Made by a program: the position numbers and the translations under genes. A stretch of 52,678 bases of DNA from positions 1-52,678 of the forward strand of contig NZ_JADNAT010000023.1 of NCBI RefSeq assembly GCF_015550425.1. Direction: 5' to 3'. Source of the stretch: Clostridium sp. 1001275B_160808_H3 (GTDB lineage: Bacteria; Bacillota; Clostridia; Clostridiales; Clostridiaceae). Of this stretch, positions 9,578-19,882 are shown in pieces. How positions within the stretch are numbered: the first letter of the stretch is position 1; every line of letters starts with the position of its first letter. The notes below the pieces were generated by a model that saw only the letters and a list, made by a program, of their open reading frames with translations, had not been told where the DNA came from and did not search any database.

Positions 9578-11248
9578 TTAAAATAATCCTACTATTTCTC
9601 CATTATCTAGTATATCCATTTTATTTGCGGCTGGAACCTTTGGAAGTCCTGGCATTGTCATTATATCACCATTTAGTGCAACAATAAACCCAGCTCCATT
9701 AGAAACTCTTATCTCTCTTACAGTTATTTCAAAATTTTCAGGTCTACCTTTTAATGATGGATTATCAGATAAGGAATATTGAGTCTTTGCCATACATATA
9801 GGTAATTTATCTAATCCAAATCTCTCTAACTCCTCAATTTGTTTTTTGGCATTTGGAGTAAAGACCGCCTTATTTGCTCCATAAATTTCTCTAGCAATTA
9901 TATTTATCTTTTCTTCAATAGTATTTTCTACATCATAAATTGGTTTAAAGTTAGACTTTTCTTTTTCTAATACCCCACAAACAACTTCTCCTAGCTCAAT
10001 TCCACCTTCTCCACCTTTTGCCCACACATCTGATAAAGCAACCTTAACACCTAATTTATTGCAATAATCTATAATAAATTCCACTTCTTCATTGCTATCA
10101 CTTACAAATTTGTTAATAGCTACAACTACTGGTACATTATATTTTTTAATATTTTCAATTTGCTTTTCTAAATTAGTTATTCCCTTAGCTAAAGCTTCAA
10201 CATCTGGAGTGTTTAACATCTCCTTGCTCACCCCACCATGATTCTTTAGTGCTCTAACAGTTGCGACTATAACAACACAATCTGGAGTTAATTCACCATA
10301 TCTACATTTTATATCCATGAATTTTTCAGCACCCAAATCAGCACCGAACCCTGCTTCAGTAACAACTATATCACCTAATTTAAGTGCCATTTTTGTTGCT
10401 ATTATAGAGTTGCATCCATGAGCTATATTTGCAAACGGTCCTCCATGTATTATTGCTGGAGTATTTTCTAATGTTTGAACTAGATTAGGCTTTATAGCAT
10501 CTTTCATAAGTAAAGCCATTGCTCCTTGCACATTTAGCTGCTTTGCATAAACTGGATTTCCATCTAAATCATAAGCTATTAATATATTACCCATTCTCTC
10601 TTTAAGGTCTGATAAACTATTAGCTAAACATAGAATAGCCATAATTTCTGATGCAACAGTTATCATGAATCCATCTTCTCTTAGAAAACCATTAAGCTTT
10701 CCGCCTAGTCCAACAACTATATTTCTAAGTGCTCTATCATTCATATCCATTACTCTTTTAAATACTATTCTTCTTGAATCAATTCTTAAATCATTACCTT
10801 GATGTATATGATTATCTATAGCTGCCGCTAATAAGTTATTAGCACTAGTAATAGCATGCATATCCCCTGTAAAATGTAAATTTATATCTTCCATGGGTAC
10901 TACTTGAGCATAGCCACCACCTGCTGCTCCCCCTTTTATTCCAAACACTGGTCCAAGTGAAGGCTCTCTTAATGCTATAACTGCATTCTTCCCCATTTTA
11001 CAAAGTGCTTGCCCTAGGCCAACTGTAACTGTTGACTTTCCTTCACCTGCTGGTGTTGGGTTTATTGCAGTAACCAAAACTAGCTTGCCATTTTCTTTAT
11101 TCTTATTTTTTTCTAATATATCTAAAGATAACTTACATTTATATTTCCCATATTGCTCTATATCATCTTCAGTTAAATTTAACTTTTCTGCTATTTTTGT
11201 TATATACTCCATTTTGGCTTCTTGAGCTATTTGAATATCACTCTTCAT
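9578..11248 (-). CDS. fhs: Formate--tetrahydrofolate ligase
   Basis: Makes 10-formyl-THF from formate, ATP and THF, feeding purine, fMet and one-carbon metabolism. The 556-residue product matches the family. The ATP loop [20 protein letters not shown] is near residues 64-83, and the typical [24 protein letters not shown] and [13 protein letters not shown] stretches are present; the C terminus carries [17 protein letters not shown] site precedes the ATG. It appears monocistronic, with a terminator after it. No other Wood-Ljungdahl genes are nearby, so nothing here suggests acetogenesis. Confidence 0.97.
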   Translation of the reverse strand: MKSDIQIAQEAKMEYITKIAEKLNLTEDDIEQYGKYKCKLSLDILEKNKNKENGKLVLVTAINPTPAGEGKSTVTVGLGQALCKMGKNAVIALREPSLGPVFGIKGGAAGGGYAQVVPMEDINLHFTGDMHAITSANNLLAAAIDNHIHQGNDLRIDSRRIVFKRVMDMNDRALRNIVVGLGGKLNGFLREDGFMITVASEIMAILCLANSLSDLKERMGNILIAYDLDGNPVYAKQLNVQGAMALLMKDAIKPNLVQTLENTPAIIHGGPFANIAHGCNSIIATKMALKLGDIVVTEAGFGADLGAEKFMDIKCRYGELTPDCVVIVATVRALKNHGGVSKEMLNTPDVEALAKGITNLEKQIENIKKYNVPVVVAINKFVSDSNEEVEFIIDYCNKLGVKVALSDVWAKGGEGGIELGEVVCGVLEKEKSNFKPIYDVENTIEEKINIIAREIYGANKAVFTPNAKKQIEELERFGLDKLPICMAKTQYSLSDNPSLKGRPENFEITVREIRVSNGAGFIVALNGDIMTMPGLPKVPAANKMDILDNGEIVGLF

Positions 11249-11566
11249 CTCAATACACTCCTGTCTTTTATAAAATTATTTAATATTCTTATTCTATACA
11301 TAAATTATATCATCTATTTCATAACTTTTAAATATTCATTCGAATATTATTAAATTATTTTTAATTATAATTCGCTATATTGTGTTAAATTCTTATTTTT
11401 GCTTTAATTTCAAAATATATAATTCGTGTTTTTTAATACATATAATAAAATTTATGAATAATCCTTATATTACACAACCTTTTTACATCTTAATAATTAA
11501 TTTTAAATTTTATAATAAATTCTCTATAATAAGAAAGAGTAGCCATATGGCCACTCTTTCTTATTA
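11249..11566. other. AT-rich gap between fhs and ftsH
   Basis: About 280 bases of very AT-rich DNA before the ftsH terminator. It must hold the fhs promoter, but I could not select one hexamer pair over others. I see no gene or RNA. Confidence 0.4.
11528..11565. terminator. Strong bidirectional terminator after ftsH
   Basis: AATAAGAAAGAGT pairs with ACTCTTTCTTATT, and an inner GCCATATGGC extends the hairpin, making an almost perfect 38-nt palindrome directly after the ftsH stop codon. Confidence 0.85.
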
Positions 11567-13369
11567 TTAGCTAGCTTCAAAAATTCTTACAAATTCTTCA
11601 CCATCTATTTTTTCTTTTTCTAATAAAGTTGCTGCTACCGCATGTAATTTATTAATATTTTGACTTAATAAACTTTCTGCTCTTTCATATGCTTCATCAA
11701 TAAATCTCTTAACTTCTTTATCGATTTCTGCTCCAACTTCTTCACTGAAGTTTCTGCTATGTCCTAGGTTTCTTCCTAGGAACACTTCATTATTATCTCC
11801 GCCATATGAGATAGTTCCAAGCTTATCGCTCATTCCATATTCCATTACCATAGCTCTTGCTATAGCACTTGCTCTATCAATATCATTCTTAGCTCCAGTA
11901 CTAATATCTGATAATATTAATTTTTCAGCAACTCTACCTCCAAGTAATCCAACCATATCATCTTTTAACTTTTCTTTTGATGTATATGATCTATCTTCTT
12001 CTGGTAAATGCATTGTATAGCCACCAGCCATACCTCTTGGTATTATACTAATTTCATGAACTGGATCTGAATGAACTAAAAGTTTCATTACAACTGCATG
12101 ACCTGCTTCGTGATATGCAGTTAACCTTCTATCATGTTCATTAATAGCTCTACTTTTCTTTTCTGGTCCAGCTATTACTCTAGTTATAGCTTCTTCAAAA
12201 TCTTGCATACCTATTAATTTTTCATTTTTTCTAACAGCTAATAACGCTGCCTCATTTGCTAAGTTTTCTAAATCTGCCCCACTAAATCCTGGAGTTCTCT
12301 TAGCTAATACTTTTAATTCTACATCTTCTGATAAAGGCTTTTTCTTAGTATGAACCTTTAGTATCTCTTCTCTTCCCTTTACATCAGGAGCCCCAACAAC
12401 AATTTGTCTGTCAAATCTACCTGGTCTAAGTAACGCTGGATCTAATATGTCAGGTCTATTTGTTGCTGCAATCATTATTATTCCTTCATTAGCACCAAAA
12501 CCATCCATCTCAACTAACAATTGATTTAATGTTTGCTCTCTTTCATCATGTCCGCCACCAAGACCTGCACCTCTTTGTCTACCTACTGCATCTATTTCAT
12601 CTATAAACACAAGTGATGGAGCACTCTTTTTAGCTTGCTCAAATAAATCTCTGACTCTTGATGCACCAACACCAACGAACATTTCAACGAAATCTGATCC
12701 TGATATACTATAGAAAGGTACTCCAGCCTCACCAGCTATTGCTTTTGCTAATAAGGTTTTACCTGTTCCAGGAGGTCCTACTAATAAAACTCCCTTAGGT
12801 ATTCTAGCTCCCATCTCAGTATATCTAGATGGTTGTTTTAAGAAATCAACTATCTCTTCTAATTCTTGCTTTTCTTCATCAGCACCCGCTACATCATCAA
12901 ATGTAACTCTTTTTGCATCTGGAGGCATTACTTTTGCTCTGCTTTTTCCAAAGTTCATAACACCTCTTCCGCCACCACCACCTTGTGACTGTTGTGACAT
13001 CATAAAGAAGAATACAAAGAATAGAACCATTATCATTATTGTAGGTATTATACTAATCCATACACTACTATTTGAAGGCTGTTTAAAATCTACTCTTATA
13101 TCATCTTTAGGAGTTTGAGCCATTAACATCTGCACCATTTCACTAGGAGCATATGTATTAAATTGCTTATCGTCTCTTGTTTTTCCTGAAATTAACATCT
13201 TATCTGGATGAACCATAATACTTTCTATCTCATCATTAACCCATTTTTGTTGAAAATCACTGTATGATATCTCATCTGCCATCTTACCGCTATTCCATAA
13301 GAATGTTGCAGATAAGAAAAGTATCAAAATAACAAATATCCATACTGTTGCACTTGAATATTTTTTCAT
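11567..13369 (-). CDS. ftsH: ATP-dependent zinc metalloprotease FtsH
   Basis: A membrane AAA+ protease that removes damaged membrane proteins and regulators. The 600-residue protein has two membrane segments (about 8-26 and 105-124) around an extracytoplasmic domain, a Gly-rich linker, Walker [10 protein letters not shown] (197-205), Walker [11 protein letters not shown], the second region of homology [19 protein letters not shown] and the zinc site HEAGH (about 427-431). The Asp zinc ligand lies in the later [12 protein letters not shown] region. It is slightly shorter at the C terminus than the E. coli protein. AAGGGGGG is the ribosome binding site. It follows tilS-hpt, the usual order in Firmicutes. 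Confidence 0.97.
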   Translation of the reverse strand: MKKYSSATVWIFVILILFLSATFLWNSGKMADEISYSDFQQKWVNDEIESIMVHPDKMLISGKTRDDKQFNTYAPSEMVQMLMAQTPKDDIRVDFKQPSNSSVWISIIPTIMIMVLFFVFFFMMSQQSQGGGGGRGVMNFGKSRAKVMPPDAKRVTFDDVAGADEEKQELEEIVDFLKQPSRYTEMGARIPKGVLLVGPPGTGKTLLAKAIAGEAGVPFYSISGSDFVEMFVGVGASRVRDLFEQAKKSAPSLVFIDEIDAVGRQRGAGLGGGHDEREQTLNQLLVEMDGFGANEGIIMIAATNRPDILDPALLRPGRFDRQIVVGAPDVKGREEILKVHTKKKPLSEDVELKVLAKRTPGFSGADLENLANEAALLAVRKNEKLIGMQDFEEAITRVIAGPEKKSRAINEHDRRLTAYHEAGHAVVMKLLVHSDPVHEISIIPRGMAGGYTMHLPEEDRSYTSKEKLKDDMVGLLGGRVAEKLILSDISTGAKNDIDRASAIARAMVMEYGMSDKLGTISYGGDNNEVFLGRNLGHSRNFSEEVGAEIDKEVKRFIDEAYERAESLLSQNINKLHAVAATLLEKEKIDGEEFVRIFEAS

Positions 13370-13414
13370 TCAAGGCCCCCCTTTCCTCTAGTTTTATTAT
13401 ATTGCATTTTAAAT

Positions 13415-13954
13415 TTAATTTTTATATACTTCTTCTTTTAATATGCCTACATATGGTAGATTTCTATATCTTTCTGAAAAATCTAATCCATACCCAACTA
13501 AAAATTCATCTGGAACTTCATATCCACAATATTTAACTTCTATATCCACCATTCTTCTAGATGGCTTAGTTAAAAAGGTTATTATTTCGATACTATTAGC
13601 TTTTCTAGTTTTCAAGTATTTTAATAAATAATCTAATGTAACTCCACTATCTATAATATCTTCTACTATAATTATGTCTTTACCTTCAATGCTATGATCC
13701 AAATCTTTTAAAATTCTAACTACTCCTGATGTTTCAGTAGAAGCTCCATAACTAGATACTGCCATAAAATCAATTTCACATGGTATTGTTATATTTTTTA
13801 TAAGATCAGATGCAAACATAACTGAACCCTTTAAAATTCCTACAATAAGTAAATTTTTATCTTTGTAATCTTCACTTATCTTAGTTGCTAATTCCTTAAC
13901 CTTAACTGATATTTGTTCTTCAGTAAGTAATATCTCCTTTATGTCCCTTATCAT
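13415..13954 (-). CDS. hpt: Hypoxanthine phosphoribosyltransferase
   Basis: Salvages hypoxanthine and guanine with PRPP to IMP and GMP. The 179-residue protein carries the PRPP-binding motif IIIVEDIIDSGVTLDYL (about 100-116), the SSYGAST loop (about 67-73) and GYGLDFSERYRNLP near the C terminus. It begins 4 nt after the tilS stop and lies 45 nt before ftsH, so the three form one operon, as in Bacillus. Ribosome binding site: AGGAGAAT region ahead of the ATG. Confidence 0.95.
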   Translation of the reverse strand: MIRDIKEILLTEEQISVKVKELATKISEDYKDKNLLIVGILKGSVMFASDLIKNITIPCEIDFMAVSSYGASTETSGVVRILKDLDHSIEGKDIIIVEDIIDSGVTLDYLLKYLKTRKANSIEIITFLTKPSRRMVDIEVKYCGYEVPDEFLVGYGLDFSERYRNLPYVGILKEEVYKN

Positions 13955-13958
13955 TCTC

Positions 13959-15353
13959 CTATTCCTTTCTAATAAAAGTAATTTTTATTATATTTTTAGT
14001 TTCTTTAGTTATCTTAAATTTATCTGAAACTTTATACCCTACTATCCACGCTATTTCATTATCAAAACATAAAATTGGGATTTCATCTCTTTCCTCAAAT
14101 GGAACCTTTAAATCAATAAATACATCTTTTAACTTTTTACTTCCCTTCATTCCAAGTGGAATTATCTTATCCCCATTTTTTCTTTCTCTAACAATTAGCT
14201 TTTCTTTTATCTTATCATAATCAAAATATTTTATTAATACGTTATTAGAAAATTCTATATTATTTTTATCTTTTATAACCTTAAAATCAATATTATATTT
14301 ATTAAATTCACTGGTATATTTATTTAATTGATCCTTACCTATTAACACCTCTTTTTCTTCATATTCTTTTTTATCATATGATTTATTTTTTAAGTATATA
14401 TCTCCATATACATTTTCGGCTACTATTCCATTAGGTAAATCAATTTTTTTGTTTGTAGAATTTTTTGCAAGCTCAATCACTTCATAAATATGCTTCATTT
14501 CAAAATTATTGTACTTTCCAGTAAACTCCACAAACGCCTTTTTTATAATTCTTGTTATTATAGCTTTATCTAACAAAAATGCTTCTTTCGATATAACTAT
14601 ATGATTATTTTTATTATTACAATACTTTTTATAACTATTATTGCATTGTTTTTCAATAAAGTCATTATCTATTTGTAATAAATTTGTCATTCTGTTCAAA
14701 GTTTCTATTATATCTTTGTTAAAATTCTCCTTCATATAAGGTAGTATATCTAATCTAACTTTATTTCTACTATATATATTTTCTAAATTAGTTTTATCTA
14801 TTCTAGGATTTAAATTGTTATCTTCACAATAATTTTCTATCTCATCTCTCGAAAGACATAATATAGGTCTTATTATTCCACCTTTTCTTTTACTCCTGAT
14901 ACCACATAATCCTTCTATTCCCGCTCCTCTCATCATATTCATGATAACAGTCTCAGCTTGATCATTGGAATTATGTGCTACTGCTATCTTACTATAATTA
15001 TGTGTATTTTTTATAAAATCAAAAAAATTATATCTTTCTTCTCTTCCTGCCATTTCATGAGAAATACTTTTTTCTTTAGCTATTTCATCTATATTAATTC
15101 TTTTTGAATAAAAATCTATATTAAATTCTTCACATATTTTTTTTGCATATTCTTCATCATTGAAAGCATCCTGCCCCCTTAACATATGATTAACATGAGC
15201 TGCTCCTATATCTATATTTAGAGAGTTTCTTAACTTATAAAGTATATGAAGTAAACAAACAGAGTCAGGCCCTCCAGATAAAGCAACCAAAACTCTATCT
15301 CCATCTTGTATAAGATCATTTTTAATTATAAAATCCTTTACTTTGTTTATCAC
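13959..15353 (-). CDS. tilS: tRNA(Ile)-lysidine synthetase
   Basis: Converts C34 of the CAU-anticodon tRNA-Ile2 to lysidine so that it reads AUA, an essential step in an AUA-rich genome. The 464-residue protein has the PP-loop ATPase motif ALSGGPDSVCLLHIL (about 24-38), HMLRGQDAFNDEEYA, HNSNDQAETVIMNMMRGAGIEGL and a C-terminal TilS domain with KLKDVFIDLKVPFEERDEIP. Start codon is GTG with GAGGAG upstream; there is no upstream ATG in frame. It is the first gene of tilS-hpt-ftsH. Confidence 0.95.
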   Translation of the reverse strand: MINKVKDFIIKNDLIQDGDRVLVALSGGPDSVCLLHILYKLRNSLNIDIGAAHVNHMLRGQDAFNDEEYAKKICEEFNIDFYSKRINIDEIAKEKSISHEMAGREERYNFFDFIKNTHNYSKIAVAHNSNDQAETVIMNMMRGAGIEGLCGIRSKRKGGIIRPILCLSRDEIENYCEDNNLNPRIDKTNLENIYSRNKVRLDILPYMKENFNKDIIETLNRMTNLLQIDNDFIEKQCNNSYKKYCNNKNNHIVISKEAFLLDKAIITRIIKKAFVEFTGKYNNFEMKHIYEVIELAKNSTNKKIDLPNGIVAENVYGDIYLKNKSYDKKEYEEKEVLIGKDQLNKYTSEFNKYNIDFKVIKDKNNIEFSNNVLIKYFDYDKIKEKLIVRERKNGDKIIPLGMKGSKKLKDVFIDLKVPFEERDEIPILCFDNEIAWIVGYKVSDKFKITKETKNIIKITFIRKE

Positions 15354-15658
15354 ATTTATGCTCCTCAGTATATTTATTTTATTATATAATTCCTAATAAT
15401 CACTTCCCTAATACAGTCTAAATAATATTTTTCTTATAATACTTAAATAATATTAATAATGTTATGAACTTATTTAATTAAACATAAAACTTTTAAGCTA
15501 TATATCATATTCCATATGAATAATTAAAACATATATAATATAATAACCTTAACATATATATATGTAAACAATTATGATTGCTAATTTTTTCAACATCAAA
15601 AATTGAAGAAGATGAGATACCGAATTTATATCCCATCCTCTTTTATTTAATCCTCCTA
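15354..15658. other. AT-rich gap between tilS and spoIIE
   Basis: Very AT-rich, with no open frame worth reporting. It holds the spoIIE terminator (next entry) and presumably the tilS promoter, which I could not fix. Confidence 0.4.
15608..15640 (-). terminator. Terminator of spoIIE
   Basis: GAGGATGGGATA and TATCTCATCTTC pair as 12 bp on the minus-strand RNA with two G.U pairs; on the plus strand those positions would be A.C mismatches. AATTTTT follows. Confidence 0.7.
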
Positions 15659-18043
15659 TTAATAAACAGAGTACATTTTGGAAACCAAAACTGTCATATC
15701 ATCCCATACCTTTCCACCACTTAACACTATCGCCTTTTCAAGAATATCTCTAGATAACGCTGCTGGATTTGTATCTGCATATTGTAAATATTCCTGTAAC
15801 CAAGAATAGCTTCCAACATTATTTTTATCTATATCTAAAACACCATCACTAATTGAAACTATTATATCACCGTGTTTTAGTTTTACTTTCTCTGAACTTA
15901 TATCTACACTATCTAATATTCCAAAAGGTAAACTGCTAGATTTAACAACTTTAACATCTTGTCCTCTTTTTATAAAACTAACAACTCCACCTATCTTTAT
16001 AAACTCTGTTTCACCAGTATATAAATCAACTACACTTAAATCCATAGTAGTAAATTTTTCATCTTCATTAAACTTCATAGCCATAATAGAATTAACTGTA
16101 TTTATAGCTGTTTTTTCACTAAATCCATTTTCTATAAACCTTTCAATTAAATCAACAGCTAGTCCACTTTCTGTTCCAGCCTCAGGACCAGAACCCATTC
16201 CATCACTTACTATAGTTAAATATGTGCCATCATTATTTTTAGAAAAACTATAACTGTCTCCTATTGAAGTTTCGCCATCTTTAGCTCTTGTTGCAGCATA
16301 AGAAGTCATATGATATTTAGGAGTCTCTTCTATTATAATTGAGCAATCATTTGTATCAGGATCTATCCTGCAACCTTCACTTGATATTGATACTGGAACT
16401 CTCACTAGCCCATTAATTACAGGTAATATGTTCTTAGCACAATAACATCCACCTTCACAGTTATTTAAAGTTAATTTTATTTTCATTCTACCTTTTCTAT
16501 CTAAATAGCAAAATACATCCTTATATTCTATTTTATTTTTACTTAAGGCCTTCTTTAATACCTTGTCTATTTCTGAGCATATAGATATATCTTTTTCAAA
16601 ATCTCTTATCATATCTCCCATAGTTTGAGATATATTATTTATATGATTTGCAATTAAGTTTCTTCCTTCTGTTAACCTTGTTTTTAAAGCTTCATTAACA
16701 GTATAATTATTTACAATTTCTTGAGCATTTTTCATTAAACTTCTTTTCTTTACGCATTTCTTTTCTAAATCTTGCGGAAAATATATATCATTATTTTCAC
16801 AACTACTTATAAGTTCAGAAAAACCTTCAAAAGTAGAATGTAAATTACGATCCCAACACCTCTGTCTAAGCTCACAATTGTAACATACTCTATCTGCTAA
16901 GCTCTCTACCATAGCAGTTCCTTTATTATTTAATGATAAAATATCATTTTCTCCCAAATTCAATATTGATGCTGATAAACTTGACAATATCGATTTCATT
17001 GAGTTAAGCCTATCAACAAACTCATTTTTTACACCATTTAGATGTATATCATTAATAATTTCTGCCTTCTTTTCTTGATTAAATTCCTTATTTATATATT
17101 CTATAACCTTTTTAGGAATACTAATTAAAATTACTATAGCTACTACTACTTCTATTCCTCCATAAATAGAAAATTTATCCGAATACATTGATACTATGAA
17201 GTAAACAACGGAATATGCTATTGAAGAAAATATCCTTCCCGTATCTTTAAATATTCCAATTATAAGTCCACATAAACCATATAAACCTATAGATATTATT
17301 ATATCATTATTAGTTATTCCAATGACAAACCCCATCGAAACTCCTATAGCAGATCCTAATCCTGTCCCCCCTATATATGCAAAAATAGCTATTATAGTTA
17401 ACGCTAATATATTTCTTAAATGAACTCCCAAAATATTTAAGTTACCTATTCCTGCAACCAATAAGCATAATAAAATCCCTATACTTATCAATTCTTCTGT
17501 TGAGAAGAAATAATTACTTTCTAATTCATCAACACAATTCAATGCATAATTAAGTATGTACCTAACAGGTATTATACTCAATACCTTTAAAGCCGAAAAA
17601 GTTAAATTAACGCCTATAGGCTGATTATTTATTATTAAATTATATATAAAAAATGTTGAAAATATTAAACCAAAAGTTACTGTGTCTCTTTGCTTTAACT
17701 CTATTTTATTACATATTTCAATATATAGCATTACTACAACAGCTACTATACAATAAGCAATTGCTCCTTCCAGAGTTTTATATATAGAAAGATATCCAGC
17801 AATAATACCTAATAGAGATAATAATATATCTCTTCCCTTCTCTTTTCTTATTCCAATAAGATATGCAATCCCAAAAGGCGCTATCCCCATATCTATAGTT
17901 ACAGATAATAAAACTCTACTTAACAAAAATCCTATCAAAAAAGCTGCAATTGCACTAATAGCCGTCCCATTTAATCTTAATTCTTTTTTATTTTTTCTAT
18001 TTTCTAATCTCTTATATGTTGATATATCAACACCATATTGCAT
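15659..18043 (-). CDS. spoIIE: Stage II sporulation protein E, PP2C-type phosphatase
   Basis: SpoIIE sits at the polar septum and dephosphorylates SpoIIAA, releasing sigma-F in the forespore. The 794-residue form chosen here has about ten membrane segments in residues 30-320, a central regulatory region with CYNCELRQRCWDR (about 390-400), and a C-terminal PP2C domain (about 585-790) with AATRAKDGETSIGDSYSF and the metal-binding VSDGMGSGPEAG. The frame is open for 7 more codons upstream, but GGAGGGGAG lies just before the ATG at 18043 and decides the start. It is monocistronic. The promoter (18079-18144) has the long spacer expected of Spo0A control. Confidence 0.95.
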   Translation of the reverse strand: MQYGVDISTYKRLENRKNKKELRLNGTAISAIAAFLIGFLLSRVLLSVTIDMGIAPFGIAYLIGIRKEKGRDILLSLLGIIAGYLSIYKTLEGAIAYCIVAVVVMLYIEICNKIELKQRDTVTFGLIFSTFFIYNLIINNQPIGVNLTFSALKVLSIIPVRYILNYALNCVDELESNYFFSTEELISIGILLCLLVAGIGNLNILGVHLRNILALTIIAIFAYIGGTGLGSAIGVSMGFVIGITNNDIIISIGLYGLCGLIIGIFKDTGRIFSSIAYSVVYFIVSMYSDKFSIYGGIEVVVAIVILISIPKKVIEYINKEFNQEKKAEIINDIHLNGVKNEFVDRLNSMKSILSSLSASILNLGENDILSLNNKGTAMVESLADRVCYNCELRQRCWDRNLHSTFEGFSELISSCENNDIYFPQDLEKKCVKKRSLMKNAQEIVNNYTVNEALKTRLTEGRNLIANHINNISQTMGDMIRDFEKDISICSEIDKVLKKALSKNKIEYKDVFCYLDRKGRMKIKLTLNNCEGGCYCAKNILPVINGLVRVPVSISSEGCRIDPDTNDCSIIIEETPKYHMTSYAATRAKDGETSIGDSYSFSKNNDGTYLTIVSDGMGSGPEAGTESGLAVDLIERFIENGFSEKTAINTVNSIMAMKFNEDEKFTTMDLSVVDLYTGETEFIKIGGVVSFIKRGQDVKVVKSSSLPFGILDSVDISSEKVKLKHGDIIVSISDGVLDIDKNNVGSYSWLQEYLQYADTNPAALSRDILEKAIVLSGGKVWDDMTVLVSKMYSVY

Positions 18044-18078
18044 ATACTCCCCTCCAACTTCCATAAAATGTAATTTAA

Positions 18079-18144
18079 ATTATAGCATTACTTTTAGGAA
18101 ATATATGTCATATGATGTATCCTATTATCCACTTTCGTTGGACA
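18079..18144 (-). promoter_or_regulatory. spoIIE promoter, Spo0A-dependent type
   Basis: On the minus strand ATGACA (18106-18111) and TATAAT (18079-18084) are separated by 21 nt. Characterised Spo0A-activated spoIIE and spoIIG promoters of Bacillus have good sigma-A hexamers at this abnormal distance. A near 0A-box, TGTCCAA against TGTCGAA, lies upstream at 18138-18144. Sequence match is seen; regulation is inferred. Confidence 0.65.
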
Positions 18145-18445
18145 ATAAAATATAAATTTCCTTATATGTATTTAGATACTTTTTTAATATTATATTTATA
18201 TAAATTTGCTTGAACTCTATGTATACTGATAGTTTATATAGTATTTTAATTATATAAATATCTATTATAAATTTCTTTTAATAGTTTAACTTTTAATACA
18301 ATTTTGTCACTATAACAAACTTTATGAAGAACAAAATTTTTAAATATAGTAATTTTTTATTTTTGTTTATCATATAATTTATGTTATTAATTTTTATATT
18401 TAAACTTATATCTAGTCTTTAAATTAATAAAATTTTATATAACAA
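18145..18445. other. AT-rich gap upstream of spoIIE
   Basis: About 300 bases with no gene, RNA or repeat that I can recognise; mostly A/T runs. Confidence 0.4.
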
Positions 18446-18475
18446 AAAAGTACTTAAGAAATCTTAAGTACTTTT
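18446..18475 (-). terminator. Terminator of the Leu-Met tRNA cluster
   Basis: Perfect 14-bp arms AAAAGTACTTAAGA / TCTTAAGTACTTTT with a 2-nt centre, directly abutting the CCA end of the last tRNA and followed by U-rich RNA on the minus strand. Confidence 0.85.
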
Positions 18476-18561
18476 GGTGCTGAAGACCGGAATCGAACCG
18501 GTACGGTATCGCTACCGCAGGATTTTAAGTCCTGTGCGTCTGCCTGTTCCGCCACTTCAGC
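18475..18561 (-). tRNA. tRNA-Leu (anticodon TAA), distal copy
   Basis: 87 nt with encoded CCA and a long variable arm (TGCGGTAGCGATACCGT), the mark of a class II tRNA. Anticodon stem CAGGA/TCCTG encloses CTTAAAA, giving anticodon TAA. Identical to the copy at 18748-18834. Confidence 0.97.
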
Positions 18562-18566
18562 GTATA

Positions 18567-18643
18567 TGGTAGCGGAAATAGGACTTGAACCTACGACACC
18601 TCGGGTATGAACCGAGTGCTCTAGCCAGCTGAGCTATTCCGCC
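18567..18643 (-). tRNA. tRNA-Met, elongator (anticodon CAT)
   Basis: 77 nt with encoded CCA. The loop TTCATAC gives anticodon CAT. The GGCGG...CCGCT acceptor and AGCTCAGCTGGCTAGAGC D-arm match elongator tRNA-Met of Firmicutes. A lysidine-modified tRNA-Ile2 also has CAT and cannot be fully excluded by eye, but the overall sequence favours Met. Confidence 0.88.
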
Positions 18644-18649
18644 ATTTTA

Positions 18650-18725
<76 letters not shown>

Positions 18726-18747
18726 ATATTATAAGTTGAATTTAGCT

Positions 18748-18834
18748 TGGTGCTGAAGACCGGAATCGAACCGGTACGGTATCGCTACCGCAGGATTTTA
18801 AGTCCTGTGCGTCTGCCTGTTCCGCCACTTCAGC
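18748..18834 (-). tRNA. tRNA-Leu (anticodon TAA), promoter-proximal copy
   Basis: 87 nt with encoded CCA, long variable arm and TAA anticodon; the same sequence as the distal copy, so the two Leu genes bracket the two Met genes. Confidence 0.97.
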
Positions 18835-18841
18835 ATGTTTT

Positions 18842-18897
18842 TACTGTCGCCCCTCAGCGACAAAATTAATTATATATTATGTTTTCTATAGTGTCAA
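18842..18897 (-). promoter_or_regulatory. Promoter and leader hairpin of the tRNA cluster
   Basis: Minus strand TTGACA (18892-18897), 17 nt, TATAAT (18869-18874): a near-consensus sigma-A promoter. The short leader then forms TGTCGC-TGAGGG-GCGACA, a GC-rich hairpin just before the first tRNA. Confidence 0.85.
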
Positions 18898-18943
18898 CAT
18901 ATTTTTTAATTTTTTTCTAATAACATTATGTTACTCAAATAAT

Positions 18944-18977
18944 AAAGGACTGATATCCATTATGCAATCAGCCCTTT
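18944..18977 (-). terminator. Terminator of yabR
   Basis: AAAGGaCTGAT pairs with ATCAGcCCTTT (one internal mismatch), 45 nt after the yabR stop on the minus strand and ahead of the tRNA promoter. Confidence 0.6.
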
Positions 18978-19021
18978 ATAGATTTATATATTAAATTTAT
19001 ATGATGTCTTTATTTATACTG

Positions 19022-19432
19022 TTAGAAGTTTCTTCTTCCACTTTTAGATTTAAAATCTTGATTCTTTTTTACATCTTGCATTCTTTCTTCGCTGTCCTTT
19101 AAGAATCTTGACATTATATCTTCAAAGTTACCTGAATTCCCACCGGATTTCTTATTTTCTGAAGACCAATCTATTTCTATAGGTTTTACTGATTTTTTTT
19201 GAACATTTGCTTGCTTAATTGATAAACTTATCTTACCATTATCGTCAATTGATATTACTTTTACCTTAACCTTGTCTTGTTCATTAAGATGTTGTCTAAT
19301 ATCCTTAACGAATGAATCTGCTACTTCTGAAATATGAACTAATCCTGTTTTACCTTCTATCTCTACGAAAGCTCCAAAACTAGTAATATTAACCACTGTA
19401 CCTTCTAATATGTTTCCTGCCATTAAGGTCAT
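19022..19432 (-). CDS. yabR: S1 RNA-binding domain protein (YabR / general stress protein 13 type)
   Basis: The 136-residue protein has one S1 OB-fold at the N terminus (about 5-72: GNILEGTVVNITSFGAFVEIEGKTGLVHISEVA...VKVKVISIDDNGKISLSI) and a charged, probably disordered tail rich in Lys, Ser and Asn. It should bind RNA or ribosomes; the exact role is unknown. GGAGG lies 12 nt before the first ATG, which is rather far, and a second ATG three codons later is possible. It lies downstream of divIC as in Bacillus (divIC-yabR). Confidence 0.88.
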   Translation of the reverse strand: MTLMAGNILEGTVVNITSFGAFVEIEGKTGLVHISEVADSFVKDIRQHLNEQDKVKVKVISIDDNGKISLSIKQANVQKKSVKPIEIDWSSENKKSGGNSGNFEDIMSRFLKDSEERMQDVKKNQDFKSKSGRRNF

Positions 19433-19514
19433 GTTACAAAGATTCCTCCTTAAAAATTAAATAATATATGTTATTATAATAATAACCTTTTTTTGTAGTT
19501 TTAAAACATATTCT

Positions 19515-19799
19515 TTAGTTTTGCGTTTTAGGATTTACAACTTTTTCGCCCTCTTTTATCATTCCTAGCCTATCTCTTGCAAGTTTTTCAATATATTCAT
19601 TAGAATCAACTTTTTTTAAATCTGCCTCTAACTTACTATTCTTACTTTTAAGCTCTTCTAGCTCTTTTTGGCTAATAATAATATTCTCTTGGATTCTTTT
19701 CATTGTAATTTCCTGTTTAATGTAATTAAATACGAAAATTGCAAAAATAAAAACTATAATTAATCTTTTAAGAGTTAATTGCTTTTTAATTGCTCTCAC
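19515..19799 (-). CDS. divIC: Septum formation initiator DivIC/FtsL-like protein
   Basis: A small bitopic division protein of 94 residues: a short basic N terminus (RAIKKQLTLKRL), one membrane helix (about 13-27), then an outer coiled coil (about 30-72, RIQENIIISQKELEELKSKNSKLEADLKKV) and the family ending YIEKLARDRLGMIKEGEKVV. It should work with FtsB/FtsL-type partners in the divisome. The start is a GTG directly behind GAGG, an unusually tight spacing; no other start fits the membrane segment. Neighbours yabQ upstream and yabR downstream match the conserved order. Confidence 0.88.
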   Translation of the reverse strand: MRAIKKQLTLKRLIIVFIFAIFVFNYIKQEITMKRIQENIIISQKELEELKSKNSKLEADLKKVDSNEYIEKLARDRLGMIKEGEKVVNPKTQN

Positions 19800-19882
19800 C
19801 CTCTTTAAAATATATTATATAATATATTTTAAACACTATACATATTTTATTCAAGCTATTTTTTTATGTTACTACTTTGAAT

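Noticed and set aside
18567..18643. CAT-anticodon tRNA as tRNA-Ile2
   Set aside because: The body sequence follows Firmicute elongator tRNA-Met more closely; it is kept as Met with reduced confidence.
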